In this document: in pieces, positions 52,493 through 61,277 of the stretch | How positions within the stretch are numbered: position 1 is the first letter of the stretch | Layout: each line of letters starts with the position of its first letter | From: Jejuia algarum | Lineage (GTDB): Bacteria > Bacteroidota > Bacteroidia > Flavobacteriales > Flavobacteriaceae | Assembly (NCBI GenBank): GCA_947495775.1 | Contig: CANMAQ010000002.1 | Coordinates: 248,001 to 312,000 of the forward strand | Length of the DNA: 64,000 bases | Direction of reading: 5' to 3' | Notes under the pieces: generated by a model | Told to the model about the DNA's origin: nothing | The model's database searches: none | Seen by the model: the letters and a program-made list of their open reading frames with translations, nothing else | Translations under genes and position numbers: made by a program

Positions 52493-55400
52493 TATGCTAA
52501 TACTTTTGAATTTTGAAGTAGCTCTCTTACTTCGGTCTTACAACTACCGCAGCCTAATCCTGCTCCAGTTTTGTTGCATAATTCTGTGAAATCTGTACAC
52601 CCTTGTGCTATGGTATCTTCAATGTTACCGGCACCTACTTGGCTGCATGAACATACAAGTTTACCAAGTACAGGAGTATCATTAGAAGCGCCTCTAAGTA
52701 AGGTGTCTCGTTTATCTGCCATTTCGATTTTACTTTCAATCATGGTTTTAAATTCGGCAAATTCGTTCTTATCGCCCATTAAAACCGCACCTACTAATAA
52801 ATCGTCTTTAACTATACATTTTTTGTAGTAGCGTTTCTTTAAATCTGTAAAGATAATTTCTTCATAACTTGTGTCGTGTTCTGGCACATCTATGTCACCT
52901 ATACTACAAAGGTTTAAATCATTAAATTTTAAGATGTTCATAAGGACAGACCCATTGTAAGCCTCACTAATGTCTCCTGCTATAAAATTAGCTAAAATGG
53001 TCGCTTGCTCTTCTGCGGCAGAAGTGATTCCAAATAGCTGATTATTATATTCTGCAATTTCTCCAATAGCAAAAATATCTGGATGTGACGATTGCAAATG
53101 TTGATTTACAATAACCCCTCTTCGACATGATATGCCATTAGAGCGTGCGATATCTACATTAGGTATGGTACCTATGGCATAAACTATCGCATTTGCGGTT
53201 ATAAATTTACCACTTTTAAGTGTTATGTTTAATTCGCCCGTCTCTTCATCATCAAAAACCGTACTCACTTCATTATCAAAATAGATTTGAATGCCACGTT
53301 CTTGTACGTCTAAGGCTAACAGTTTACTAGAAATTTTATCCAACTGACGTTCCATTAAACGCGATGCACGTTGTACAATGGTTATTTTGACATTTTTGTG
53401 TTTCATTGCTGCCGCAAGCTCTAAACCTAAGAGCCCACCTCCTACAATAACAACATGCTGCTCTTCTGGTGGTAATCCCGTAGCGTCTAAATGCTTTTTA
53501 AATTTATCGGCATCGGTTTTATTACGCATTGTAAAGCGTCCTGGCAACTCTATTTGTACATCTTTAGGCACAAAGGCGCGACTGCCCGTTGCTAAGATTA
53601 ATTTATCGAACGTATGGGTTTCTCCATGACTGTCGGTAACTGTCTTTTCACTTTTATCAATGCGAGCTATAAGTGTTTCTGGATGTAAATAGACGTTTAA
53701 TTTCGCCAGTTCTAGTTTCTTTATTTTAAGTAACTGTTCCCAAGTTAATTCTTCGGTAACATACTCTGGTAATAATACCCTGTTGTAAAATAAATGCGGT
53801 TCTTTAGAAAACACATGAATCTCATCGACTTGGTTGTGTTCTCTATAATTTTCTACAAAACGAAATGCTGCAGCACCTGCACCTACTATTATAATTTTTT
53901 CAATAGGTTTCTTGTATTTAGAAACCGCTACACGTGTGTATTTAAAATCGGGTTCTTTAGACGTAGGGTCTACATGGGTATTAGTTAAATTATTAGCACG
54001 ATTTAAATTGCTTTGCAATTGTTTTCCCCAATGCATTGGTAAAAAGACCACACCTTTTTTAATGGTTTCTGTAATCTTAGCACGTACTCTAACCACACCA
54101 TTTTCACCTTTTATTTCTGTAATGTCTCCATCTTTAATTTTATAAAGGTAAGCGTCTACTGGATGTATTTCTAAGACAGGTTTAGGGTAATGTGTTTTTA
54201 AACGCGAAACCTTCCCTGTTTTGGTCATGGTATGCCACTGGTCTCTAACACGTCCTGTGGTAAGCACCAAAGGAAATGCATCGTTTGTGGCAACAGAGGT
54301 GTTGTGTAACGCTGTTGGAATATTAAAGATTGCCTTTTTAGAGGGCGTATAAAACTGTTTGTCTTGAAATAAGCGTGGGGTTCCTTGGTGTCTGTTTTCG
54401 GGTACTGGCCACTGAAACGTGCCTTCTGTTTTTAAACGCTCATAATTTAAATAAGACACATCTATATTTGTGCCTTTCGTCATTTGCGCATACTCATCGT
54501 AAATTTCGCTAGCACTATTAAAATTAAAGCCTCTAAAGCCCATGCGTCTTGCAAAATCACAGAAAATTTCAACATCTGGTCTTGCTTCGCCTGGTGCTTC
54601 TATTTCTTTTGGAAGGTAAGACACCCGGCGTTCTGAGTTTGTCATGGTACCTTCTTTCTCTAACCATCCTGCGGCTGGCAATACCAAATCTGCAAAACCA
54701 ACAGTATCAGACTTATGAGAAATCTCTTGAACGACTACAAACTTTGCGTTTTTCATAGCGCGCTCTATACGATTAGAGTTGGGTAAACTTACCAAAGGAT
54801 TGGTACATGCCACCCATATCGCCTTCATTTTTCCACTTTCTAAGGCATCGAACATCTCTGTTGCAGTGAGTCCTGGCTTAGGGTTTATTTCATCAACCCC
54901 CCAAAAATCGGCCACTTCACGACGGTGTTCTGGGTTCATTAAATCTTTATGTACCGCTAAAAGGTTGGCCATACCCCCTACTTCACGACCGCCCATAGCG
55001 TTAGGCTGCCCTGTTAATGAGAATGGGCCTGATCCTGGTTTTCCAACCTGACCTGTTATTAAGGATAGATTTAATAAGGCTACATTTTTATCGGTACCTA
55101 CTACACTTTGGTTAAGCCCCATAGCCCACATGCTAATAAAGCCTTTAGAAACACCAATGTATTTCGCCGCTTTTTTAATAGCGTCTACAGACACTCCACA
55201 GGCTTTAGATGCCTCTTTTAAGGATGTCGATAAGATTAACGCTTTATAATCTGCAAAACCATCGGTATGTTTTGCTATAAAATCTTCATCTATAAGGCCG
55301 CTTTTATATAAGCAACGCCCAATAGCATTATACAAGATCACATCTGTTCCTGGAAATAGTTGTAAATGCAAATCGGCATAATTAGCCGTATCTGTTTTTC

Positions 55401-56013
55401 TAGGATCTACAACAATAAGTTTTACATTTGGGTTTTCTTCTTTATGCTTTTCTAAGCGTCTAAATAAGATAGGATGGCACCATGCAGGGTTTGCTCCTGT
55501 GATTAGAAAAGTATCTGCCAATTCGATATCTGCATAAGAAATAGGCACACTATCCTCACCAAACGTTTTTTTATAGCCTACTACTGCAGAACTCATACAA
55601 AGTCTGGAGTTCGTATCTATATTATTAGTTCCTAAAAACCCTTTTGTTAGCTTATTAGCAATATAATACTCTTCTGTTAAACTTTGTCCAGACACATAAA
55701 ACCCAACACTGTCTGGGCCGTATTTTTTGATAATGGATTTAAAAACGCTGGCAGCTCTATCTAAAGCATCATCCCAACTTACGCGTTCTCTTGGGTGCGA
55801 ACGGCTCCATCGCATTTCTGGATATAGTATCCTGTCTGAGGTATCGTTTGCAACATAATGCAAATTCATACCTTTAGAACATAGCATTCCTTTATTTACA
55901 GGATGATCTTTATCTCCTTCGACAAAAACTTTATCATTGGTGTCTTTTTTAACTACAATTCCGCAGCCAACGCCACAATACGAACATGTAGTTTTCACTT
56001 CACTTTTAATCAT
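52492..56013 (-). CDS. Assimilatory nitrate reductase fused to NirB-type FAD/NAD(P) module
   Basis: 1173 residues. N-terminal [4Fe-4S] site Cys10, Cys13, Cys17, Cys45 (CSYCGVGC, MLCSKG), bis-MGD molybdopterin domains (to about 690; NIDTNSRLCMSSAV, GTMTNSERRV, TTGRVRDQWHTMTKTG), then a NirB-like flavoprotein domain (about 705-1110; IIVGAGAAAFRFVENY, FYNRVLLPEYV, VVIVGGGLLGLELAAAM), and a C-terminal BFD-type [2Fe-2S] domain (LVCSCSQVG, GLGCGSC). This fuses the NasA and NasC/NasB-type functions, making NAD(P)H-to-nitrate transfer possible in one chain. Cytoplasmic. Confidence 0.9.
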   Translation of the reverse strand: MIKSEVKTTCSYCGVGCGIVVKKDTNDKVFVEGDKDHPVNKGMLCSKGMNLHYVANDTSDRILYPEMRWSRSHPRERVSWDDALDRAASVFKSIIKKYGPDSVGFYVSGQSLTEEYYIANKLTKGFLGTNNIDTNSRLCMSSAVVGYKKTFGEDSVPISYADIELADTFLITGANPAWCHPILFRRLEKHKEENPNVKLIVVDPRKTDTANYADLHLQLFPGTDVILYNAIGRCLYKSGLIDEDFIAKHTDGFADYKALILSTSLKEASKACGVSVDAIKKAAKYIGVSKGFISMWAMGLNQSVVGTDKNVALLNLSLITGQVGKPGSGPFSLTGQPNAMGGREVGGMANLLAVHKDLMNPEHRREVADFWGVDEINPKPGLTATEMFDALESGKMKAIWVACTNPLVSLPNSNRIERAMKNAKFVVVQEISHKSDTVGFADLVLPAAGWLEKEGTMTNSERRVSYLPKEIEAPGEARPDVEIFCDFARRMGFRGFNFNSASEIYDEYAQMTKGTNIDVSYLNYERLKTEGTFQWPVPENRHQGTPRLFQDKQFYTPSKKAIFNIPTALHNTSVATNDAFPLVLTTGRVRDQWHTMTKTGKVSRLKTHYPKPVLEIHPVDAYLYKIKDGDITEIKGENGVVRVRAKITETIKKGVVFLPMHWGKQLQSNLNRANNLTNTHVDPTSKEPDFKYTRVAVSKYKKPIEKIIIVGAGAAAFRFVENYREHNQVDEIHVFSKEPHLFYNRVLLPEYVTEELTWEQLLKIKKLELAKLNVYLHPETLIARIDKSEKTVTDSHGETHTFDKLILATGSRAFVPKDVQIELPGRFTMRNKTDADKFKKHLDATGLPPEEQHVVIVGGGLLGLELAAAMKHKNVKITIVQRASRLMERQLDKISSKLLALDVQERGIQIYFDNEVSTVFDDEETGELNITLKSGKFITANAIVYAIGTIPNVDIARSNGISCRRGVIVNQHLQSSHPDIFAIGEIAEYNNQLFGITSAAEEQATILANFIAGDISEAYNGSVLMNILKFNDLNLCSIGDIDVPEHDTSYEEIIFTDLKKRYYKKCIVKDDLLVGAVLMGDKNEFAEFKTMIESKIEMADKRDTLLRGASNDTPVLGKLVCSCSQVGAGNIEDTIAQGCTDFTELCNKTGAGLGCGSCKTEVRELLQNSKVLA

Positions 56014-56144
56014 CCTGATCTCTTTTTATACTAAATAATACATTTTAACTTCACTATACAAATACGGGCTCTATTATTCTGAATCTTGTAAAAAACAAAC
56101 TCTAAATTTTAAATTTGATAAAAATCGACATCTAAAATTAGATT

Positions 56145-57569
56145 TTATTTTACACCTGCCAAATCAGCCTCGTTTGGGTTTACAGCCGTATCTGCTTTAG
56201 CTATGGCTTCATCTTCTGAGGAGAAACGAATCGTTAAAGACACTACAGCTGTTACAATAACAACAATACCTATAATAAAATAACCTCCGGATACTGCTGT
56301 CGATGCTGCTGCCGATTGGGCTGCTGCAATAACATCTGCACTTTGACCGCTATTTGCTGCTATCGCTGCTTTTTCTGCTACTGCCGATTGTGACTTTAAT
56401 AACATGGCTGCTAAAAAGGCCCCTACGTTTCCTCCTGCTCCTACAATACCAGATACAGAACCTATAGCTTTTTTATTGATAAAAGGCACTACAGAAAATG
56501 TAGCTCCTTCTGCCATTTGAACAGATAAACTAAATAGAATTAAAAACACAATACCAACAATGATACTTGTTGCCATAGAAAACGTCATTAACATTACACC
56601 CTGTAACGCTAAGATGCCTACTAGAAATAATACGCGACCTCTAAGACCTTTTAATTTTCCAAATTTATCACCAAAGAAACCGCCTAGTGTTCTTGCAAAA
56701 ATATTCATAAGCGCAAAAGACAATACAATATTACCTGCTGTAACGCGCTCTAATTGGAAGGTATTCTGTAAATAATCGTCCATAGTACCATATACCGTTA
56801 ACTCAATACCAAAACAAGAGGCATACACTAAAAACAGAATCCATGTTCTGTAATCTTTAAGCACTGTAGCAAAACCTACTTGATCTTTCTTTTTTTCTAT
56901 AGTAACTCCAGAAGCTTTTAAATCTTTAAAGTTACCTTGTGGTGTATCTTGGGTAAAGAAGAAGTATACCAATCCCATTAAGAAACAAACCACACCAGCA
57001 ATAACCATAGAATAACGCCATGCTTCAGCTTCGGCAACGCCAAAACCGATTACAGCAGCAGCTATTAAAGGCATTCCTAAACGGTTAGCACCGCCACCAA
57101 GGTTACCCCATCCTGCAGAAGTTGCATTTGCTGTTCCTACAATATTAGGAGCAAACATTAAAGAGGTATGCACTTGGGTAATTACGAAAGACGCTCCTAT
57201 AAATCCTATAAATAAGCGACATACTAAAAATTGTGTTGGGGTTTGTACCAATCCGCATAAAACCACAGGAATAGCGCCTAACATTAACAGCCAAGTATAA
57301 CAAATTCTCGGCCCATATTTATCACATAATTTTCCAATAAGTAGTCGTGCAAAAACAGTTCCTGAAACGGCTAATATAATAGAGTTCCATTTCTGGTCTG
57401 GTGTTAAGCCTAAATCTCTAACAACATCTGGCATAAAAGGCACAATGCCAAACCATGAGAAGAAGCATAAAAAAAATGAAATTGCTGTGATCCAAAATGT
57501 ACGTATTGAGACGTTTTTAAGATCATAAAGTTTAAGTGTTGTTGATTTCGTCTGTGTTGTAGTGTCCAT
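56145..57569 (-). CDS. NarK/NNP-family nitrate/nitrite transporter (MFS)
   Basis: 474 residues from the ATG at 57569, chosen over 57590 because that ATG lies upstream of the likely transcription start set by the -7 box. Twelve transmembrane helices. Nitrate signature stretches of the NNP family are visible: GWGNLGGGANRLGMP and GIVGAGGNVGAFLAAMLL. It imports nitrate or exchanges nitrate and nitrite across the inner membrane. Lies 131 bases before the nitrate reductase gene. A glycine/alanine-rich loop (ANSGQSADVIAAAQSAAAS) sits before the last helix. Confidence 0.92.
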   Translation of the reverse strand: MDTTTQTKSTTLKLYDLKNVSIRTFWITAISFFLCFFSWFGIVPFMPDVVRDLGLTPDQKWNSIILAVSGTVFARLLIGKLCDKYGPRICYTWLLMLGAIPVVLCGLVQTPTQFLVCRLFIGFIGASFVITQVHTSLMFAPNIVGTANATSAGWGNLGGGANRLGMPLIAAAVIGFGVAEAEAWRYSMVIAGVVCFLMGLVYFFFTQDTPQGNFKDLKASGVTIEKKKDQVGFATVLKDYRTWILFLVYASCFGIELTVYGTMDDYLQNTFQLERVTAGNIVLSFALMNIFARTLGGFFGDKFGKLKGLRGRVLFLVGILALQGVMLMTFSMATSIIVGIVFLILFSLSVQMAEGATFSVVPFINKKAIGSVSGIVGAGGNVGAFLAAMLLKSQSAVAEKAAIAANSGQSADVIAAAQSAAASTAVSGGYFIIGIVVIVTAVVSLTIRFSSEDEAIAKADTAVNPNEADLAGVK

Positions 57570-57589
57570 AATTAAGTAATATATAGGCA

Positions 57590-57611
57590 CAAATCTACGT
57601 ATTAATACTTA
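57590..57611 (-). promoter_or_regulatory. narK promoter with TAAGTA-N4-TAC(G)TA palindrome
   Basis: On the - strand TAGATTTG (57590-57597) is an exact -7 box. The palindrome TAAGTATTAATACGTA (57596-57611, one mismatch) shares its last TA with the box, as at nrtA, globin and crp/fnr. No -33 TTTG found. Confidence 0.65.
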
Positions 57612-57883
57612 ATTTAAAACTATGTATTACGTAATTCGTTGAAAAAATACGTTTTCTATAGTTTAGGATTGTATTTTTTAAAAAAATCGAAAAAACCAAG
57701 GTTGACTTCGTATTTTAATATAAATACTACAAAATAAAAAAGGTTACGCCATACTCGTATTGACGTCTTAAAGGCATTTTAGTTTCTACTTACAAGTTAT
57801 ACTGTAACCTAAAGTGGCTGTACAGTATGAAAGCTATTACAGCTCGAAAAACATGTTTAAATACCTCGGAAGTTTCCCATTTC
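57612..57883. other. Intergenic region upstream of narK
   Basis: About 270 AT-rich bases with no gene recognised; it continues into the inverted-repeat segment at 57884-57991. Confidence 0.5.
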
Positions 57884-57991
57884 TATATGCATTAGAACAG
57901 TTTATTACGTCTCAAATAATAGGCGTAAAAGCACACCATAACTATATACACTTTTACAGCCCTAACGCACACTAACATTCTAATGCATATA
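57884..57991. repeat. 108-bp segment with perfect 14-bp terminal inverted repeats
   Basis: TATATGCATTAGAA (57884-57897) and TTCTAATGCATATA (57978-57991) are perfect inverted repeats. No target-site duplication is evident. Could be a small non-autonomous element or an RNA stem at the end of the coiled-coil gene. Confidence 0.6.
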
Positions 57992-58002
57992 GCGGGATAT
58001 TG

Positions 58003-58674
58003 TTAGTTTGTTGTAGGAAATACGATTTTTTCTAATTCTTGCTTGCGCTTAGCAACAGCTGCTTTTCCTTTATTAATCGTTTCTTCTAACGCTTTTAATT
58101 TTTCTTCTGCTTTAGCTATTTTTTCTTCTTTTTCTAGCGCTTCTTCCTCTGTTATCGTTTTAGTTTCTTTTTGCGTTTTAACTTTTTCTTTCGCATTCTC
58201 TATTTTAGCTTTCCCTTTTTTTACAAGTGCACTCTTAGTTTCAAGTGCTTCCTCTTGAGCTTCTAATTTTTGTTTTGCCTCTGTAGATCTCAGCCGTCCA
58301 AATTCTTTCCCTGAAAGTCCATTTTTATTCTTGCCATAAGCCTTTCCTTCGCTTTTAACCGCTTTTTCTACAGCTTCACTTTGATCTTCTTTGCCTTTTT
58401 TGATCGCTTTTTCAGCTTTTTCAACTTTCGCCTTGCCTTTTTCTAGATGTTTATCTTTCATCGCTTTCCCTTTACCTTTAGCGCTATCTATTTGCGCTTC
58501 GGCATGTGCTTCCAAATCCTCTACAGCTTTTTTGTTCTTTTTTACTTTTTCTTTCCCTTTTTGTTTAGCAACTTTTAGCTGTCCTTTAGCCTCTTGCGAT
58601 TTACCTTGAGCTAACGCATTTGTAGCGCTTAAAGTGATGCATATGCAAGCTATGATGTATATATATTTTTTCAT
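58003..58674 (-). CDS. Secreted lysine-rich coiled-coil protein
   Basis: 223 residues. Signal peptide (CICITLSATNALAQG), then an almost wholly helical, K/E/A-rich sequence (GKSQEAKGQLKVAKQKGKEK, KAEKAIKKGKEDQSEAVEKA) predicted to form coiled coils, interrupted by GKNKNGLSGKEFGRLRS. No domain recognised. It would be in the periplasm or envelope. The small lipoprotein upstream has a similar helical make-up. Confidence 0.72.
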   Translation of the reverse strand: MKKYIYIIACICITLSATNALAQGKSQEAKGQLKVAKQKGKEKVKKNKKAVEDLEAHAEAQIDSAKGKGKAMKDKHLEKGKAKVEKAEKAIKKGKEDQSEAVEKAVKSEGKAYGKNKNGLSGKEFGRLRSTEAKQKLEAQEEALETKSALVKKGKAKIENAKEKVKTQKETKTITEEEALEKEEKIAKAEEKLKALEETINKGKAAVAKRKQELEKIVFPTTN

Positions 58675-58773
58675 GTAATTGTAGTTTAATAAAATAGTAG
58701 AAATGTATTAAATAAGACTATACGCTAGTTTTAGTAGGATTATCACATCTTAACTCTAACGCAGTTAGAGCAT

Positions 58774-58992
58774 CTAAAGATCGTCTAATGCACTTAAAGC
58801 CGCTTCAGCGTCTTCAGCTTTAGCATCTAAATCATGCGTGGTTGTTTCTATATTGTGCTCTATGTTATCGATTTTCTGTATACTTTCGTTGGTAACGGTA
58901 GCCTCTTCTGCCTTTGCCTTTTCGTCTCTACAAGACACAAATAGCAGCACGACAAACATAAAAGCAATCGTATTTTTAATGCATTTTCTCAT
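58774..58992 (-). CDS. Small helical lipoprotein
   Basis: 72 residues. Lipoprotein signal (VLLFVSC, Cys21) followed by an acidic helical domain (IDNIEHNIETTTHDLDAKAEDAEAALSALDDL) with a heptad look, similar in size to small stress lipoproteins. It lies 99 bases upstream of the coiled-coil protein gene on the same strand, so the two may be co-expressed. Function unknown. Confidence 0.7.
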   Translation of the reverse strand: MRKCIKNTIAFMFVVLLFVSCRDEKAKAEEATVTNESIQKIDNIEHNIETTTHDLDAKAEDAEAALSALDDL

Positions 58993-59171
58993 AATAGTTT
59001 AGTGTATTTAAATTTTAGATATAATAGTAAATACACAATATAAGAAGTAATTCCTACGTATACAAATAAGCTGACTTAGTAGAACTAAGACGTGAAATAA
59101 AACACTAAAACCGACAAGAAAAAAGCCTTTTAAGCGTATCAGATGGCGCGTCCATCTTATACAACTGTCGT

Positions 59172-59837
59172 CTATACCAACCCATATTCTATAGCTTTAC
59201 TGCTAAGTTCTTTAAGGTTTTTAACTTCTAATTTCTTCATTAAGTTAAACCGATGTACTTCTGCTGTGCGCTTGCTTATGGCCAATTCTTCGGCAATATC
59301 TTTATTGTTTTTAAGTTCTAAAACCAAACCTAAAATCTGCTTTTCGCGTTTGGTAAGTTTAAATGGTGCCGTTTTAAGGGGGGGTTTAGGGGTACCTTCT
59401 ACAGGTTTATTACCGTTTACAAAATTATCCATGATAATCGCAGACACATCGCCTGTAAAATATTTCCCTCCAGAAGCGACACTGTGAAGAGCCTTTAAAA
59501 ATTCTTCTTTACTCGCCCCTTTTAGCAAATACCCATCGGCACCTGCTTGTATGGCCTTCACCACATATTCTTCAGAATCGTGCATTGATAACACCAGTGT
59601 TTTTACATCAATCTGTTGCTTCGTAATTTCTCCAACCACTTCTATACCATTCATTTCTGGCATTCTTATGTCCACGATTAAAACATGGGGTTTGCTCCTG
59701 CTTATCACCTCCAACGCTTCTTTTCCATTCGAAGCTTCATCAATAACAACAATTCCAGATTGGTCTTCTAATAAGGCTCTTATACCATCTCTTACCAAAA
59801 CATGATCGTCTGCTAAAACAACGTTAATTCTATCCAT
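59172..59837 (-). CDS. NarL/LuxR-type response regulator
   Basis: 221 residues. Receiver with ADDHVLVRDGIRALL, Asp in VLIVDIRMPEMNGIEVV and lysine in GYLLKGASKEEFL; C-terminal LuxR-type HTH (LTKREKQILGLVLELKNNKDIAEELAISKRTAEVHR). No partner kinase is adjacent, so it is an orphan in this window. Its upstream region holds the same palindrome as the nitrate genes. Confidence 0.92.
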   Translation of the reverse strand: MDRINVVLADDHVLVRDGIRALLEDQSGIVVIDEASNGKEALEVISRSKPHVLIVDIRMPEMNGIEVVGEITKQQIDVKTLVLSMHDSEEYVVKAIQAGADGYLLKGASKEEFLKALHSVASGGKYFTGDVSAIIMDNFVNGNKPVEGTPKPPLKTAPFKLTKREKQILGLVLELKNNKDIAEELAISKRTAEVHRFNLMKKLEVKNLKELSSKAIEYGLV

Positions 59838-59868
59838 AATATCGTAATATGGACTAAAGATAATAAAT

Positions 59869-59884
59869 TAAGTATAAGTACTTA
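59869..59884. promoter_or_regulatory. TAAGTA-N4-TACTTA palindrome upstream of the NarL-type regulator
   Basis: TAAGTATAAGTACTTA is a perfect 6-4-6 palindrome 32 bases before the start codon. The -7 match at the expected overlap (TAATTTAT) is poor, unlike the other four sites. Confidence 0.55.
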
Positions 59885-60020
59885 ATTCTTGAGTACTGAT
59901 TTTTTTAAAGACATGACAAACAGCAACTCAAACTATCTAAATAACAACATATTACGTTTTAATTCAGTGTATGCCTTGGAACAGCATCATGAGGATCTCA
60001 AATGCCATAAACGCTACTAT

Positions 60021-60064
60021 TTTCTTAATTTAACCGTAGTGATCACTACGTTTAAATTAAGAAA
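60021..60064. repeat. 44-bp near-perfect palindrome without loop
   Basis: Arms of 22 bases meet at GATC (60041-60044): the left arm runs TTTCTTAATTTAACCGTAG to GA, the right arm TCACTACGTTTAAATTAAG to AAA. One mismatch (60034/60051). No gene lies in this gap (59885-60161); the open frame at 59889-60074 crosses the palindrome and is not credible. Confidence 0.8.
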
Positions 60065-60161
60065 CATAGCCTAACGGTAATGTTTGCTGCAGTTTAAAAC
60101 CCTATTAGATATTGTAATGTCTAATTGGGGTTTAAACATAAGATATATGCCATATAAAAAA

Positions 60162-60198
60162 CGCGCCCTATGGTATTGAAATACTACCATAGGGCGCG
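60162..60198 (-). terminator. Rho-independent terminator of ridA
   Basis: A 13-bp stem CGCGCCCTATGGT (60162-60174) / ACCATAGGGCGCG (60186-60198) with an 11-base loop, followed on the - strand by T residues (A-run 60156-60161). 31 bases after the ridA stop. Confidence 0.9.
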
Positions 60199-60228
60199 CT
60201 TTATACAAACGTACAAAAAAGTGATGCA

Positions 60229-60609
60229 CTAAGCTTTTAAAGCTGTAACTTGAATTTCAATTTTCATTTTCTCATCCAATAACTTCGCTTCAAATGCAGT
60301 AGCAGCAGGCTTTACAGTACCTAAATATTTTTGAAGTACAGGCAAACACAATTCAAATTCTGAAGCATCTTTAATAATATACGTTATACGTACAATATCT
60401 GCCATACTCGAATTGGCCTTCTCCAAAGTTGTCTTGATATTTAGTAAACATTGTTCTGTTTGCTCGGCAATAGCATCGCTTATAGTCATATCACTATAAT
60501 CGTATCCTGTTGTTCCTGATACAAATACCCAATCGCCTTGTACCACGGCTCTAGAATAGCCCATTTTATCTTCAAATTCTGATCCCGAGCTTATTAATTC
60601 TCTTTTCAT
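60229..60609 (-). CDS. RidA family enamine/imine deaminase
   Basis: 126 residues, normal RidA length, starting MKRELISSGSEFEDKMGYSRAV and containing GDWVFVSGTTGYD and VKPAATAFEAKLLDEKMKIEIQVTALKA. RidA proteins hydrolyse reactive enamines from PLP enzymes. The arginine usually found as VRI/VEI..R near the end is replaced by VRITY and KPAATAF, so it may be a RidA subgroup (Rid4-7). Monocistronic with its own terminator. Confidence 0.85.
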   Translation of the reverse strand: MKRELISSGSEFEDKMGYSRAVVQGDWVFVSGTTGYDYSDMTISDAIAEQTEQCLLNIKTTLEKANSSMADIVRITYIIKDASEFELCLPVLQKYLGTVKPAATAFEAKLLDEKMKIEIQVTALKA

Positions 60610-60734
60610 TTTTACAATTTATTTATATAATGATTTATTAGTATTGTTTTAATACCATGGTGTATAATAGCTAAAAACCCTCACAATTTTAATTGCAAGG
60701 ATGTTATGTGTTTTAGCTGTATACTGGACGTGTA

Positions 60735-61241
60735 TTACTGATTTCTATAAGCATCTAAATACCGATTACAGGTACTTAACTCATTAGACAAACGCTCTAG
60801 CTCTTGACTATACGATTCTAACTTTGCTTCTACATCTTCAAATGTTTTCAACTTTGTTTTTAACTCCTGAATGTCTACATAAGACTGTACTGAATTCACA
60901 TACATATCATAATTATATGTAGAGTCTTTTTGAGGAATGCTTTTTTGCAATTCTACAATATTAGAATTGATAAGCGCATTAAAATATTGTGCATTTTGTC
61001 CTGGCACATCTAATGAATCGATTAAAGCTTTAATTTCATTCGCTTTAGTAGAAAATTTTTCTTGGTATATTTTTTCTTTATTTACAGCTTCTATTTTAGT
61101 TCGTAAAATTTTATTCTCTTTTGAAGGCAAACTGTTAAAGTCGAAAAAGGCTGCTAATAATATAAGTAGTATTGTGCCTAATAACAGTCCAGCAAACTTT
61201 AAAATACGAACTGTTCTTTCTTTTTTATTTTTAGGTTCCAT
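60735..61241 (-). CDS. tssO: T6SS-iii protein TssO
   Basis: 168 residues. A cytoplasmic basic start (PKNKKERTVR), one transmembrane helix (about 14-30), then a periplasmic coiled-coil domain (KIEAVNKEKIYQEKFSTKANEI; SYSQELERLSNELSTCNRYLD). This matches the Bacteroidota-specific TssO family of type VI secretion subtype iii. Located 36 bases after tssK in the same direction. Probably part of the membrane complex replacing TssJLM. Confidence 0.82.
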   Translation of the reverse strand: MEPKNKKERTVRILKFAGLLLGTILLILLAAFFDFNSLPSKENKILRTKIEAVNKEKIYQEKFSTKANEIKALIDSLDVPGQNAQYFNALINSNIVELQKSIPQKDSTYNYDMYVNSVQSYVDIQELKTKLKTFEDVEAKLESYSQELERLSNELSTCNRYLDAYRNQ

Positions 61242-61277
61242 GATAGTATGTCTAATCTTTTAATAAGGGGTGATGCT

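Noticed and set aside
59889..60074. 61-codon open frame
   Set aside because: It runs across the 44-bp palindrome, has no family resemblance and no plausible start region.
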